The position numbers and the translations under genes are program-made. A stretch of 64,000 nt of DNA, from contig JBCCGK010000040.1 of NCBI GenBank assembly GCA_039029315.1, forward strand, positions 27,559 through 91,558. Direction: 5' to 3'. This document shows, piece after piece, positions 63,863 through 64,000 of the stretch. Source of the DNA: JBCCCJ01 sp039029315 (GTDB taxonomy: Bacteria; Bacteroidota; Bacteroidia; J057). Each line of letters begins with the position of its first letter. Within the stretch, counting starts at the first letter, position 1. The notes below the pieces were generated by a model. It saw nothing but the letters and a program-made list of their open reading frames with translations. It searched no databases and was not told the DNA's origin.

Positions 63863-64000
63863 GAGACTGTTTAGGAATCTGTGCTGAGAATTTTTATGGT
63901 GTATTTTTTTCTCAGGCAAGGCTCTTTTTTGTTCTCATAGTGGTGCTATGAGAACAAAAAAAGCCGCAGAATGAGGAAAAAAGACGCATACAAAAAATAA
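63863..64000 (-). mobile_element. MITE-like element, copy 2, cut by window end
   Basis: Inverse orientation of the element at 58371. It begins GAGACTGTTT after a TAA (a TNA target), keeps the perfect 16-base hairpin (63925-63940 / 63946-63961), and carries 20 bases missing from copy 1. By comparison with copy 1, 23 bases of the far end lie beyond the window, giving a full length near 161. Confidence 0.75.

Noticed and set aside
1..64000. tRNA, rRNA and riboswitch genes
   Set aside because: No gap shows a cloverleaf-length pattern with acceptor complementarity or a known riboswitch core on reading both strands; this was by eye only.

Overview
The window is a chromosomal piece of a Bacteroidota genome, most like the Saprospiria/Lewinella-type marine gliders. 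This rests on several type IX secretion (T9SS) C-terminal signals of both type A and type B, PorP/SprF-family outer-membrane proteins, giant FG-GAP/SdrD-like surface proteins, a DUF983 protein, a DUF2157/GDYXXLXY pair, a PVC-type haem-binding protein, and a few TAnnTTTG-like promoter boxes. The taxon is an inference. No rRNA, tRNA, CRISPR array or complete transposase gene was recognised.

Layout: 1-8.5 kb holds ordinary genes: a partial S15-type peptidase, a seven-bladed T9SS propeller protein, a helical protein of unknown function, a penicillin-acylase-family hydrolase, DUF983, and an ECF sigma factor with its membrane partner. Then comes operon A (minus strand, 20305 to 9039): E1-like, ubiquitin-like (Ubl), E2-like, periplasmic membrane protein, membrane-tethered JAMM peptidase, polytopic Cys-loop + FHA membrane protein, CHU_C/T9SS type B surface protein, PorP/SprF barrel. 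From 20.5 to 40.2 kb there is a cytosolic serpin, an hppD-hisC tyrosine-degradation pair, and two paralogous giant surface proteins. Next is operon B (plus strand, 41667 to 54190), a collinear second copy of operon A with one extra soluble JAMM peptidase and an Lrp/AsnC regulator divergent from it. The rest (54-64 kb) holds a large secreted protein of unknown function, an M28 peptidase, the DUF2157/GDYXXLXY pair and a PVC-type cytochrome protein. The last three genes are bracketed by two inverted copies of a short hairpin-bearing MITE.

The main result is the pair of operons. Each joins a eukaryote-like conjugation cascade (E1, Ubl, E2, JAMM) to three inner-membrane proteins with exported N-terminal domains and to an outer-membrane/T9SS surface module. 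The genes are tightly packed, several with ATGA overlaps, and gene order is kept in both copies, so the parts very likely work together. My inference is a trans-envelope signalling or protein-modification system in which a surface or periplasmic state controls Ubl conjugation and removal at the cytoplasmic face of the inner membrane. Both FHA proteins have a conserved cytosolic Cys/His loop that could be an E3-like or scaffold element. Both Ubls lack a terminal diglycine. E1/E2/Ubl/JAB gene sets are known in bacteria; the fixed coupling to FHA-membrane, CHU_C and PorP/SprF genes is the part that looks undescribed to me.
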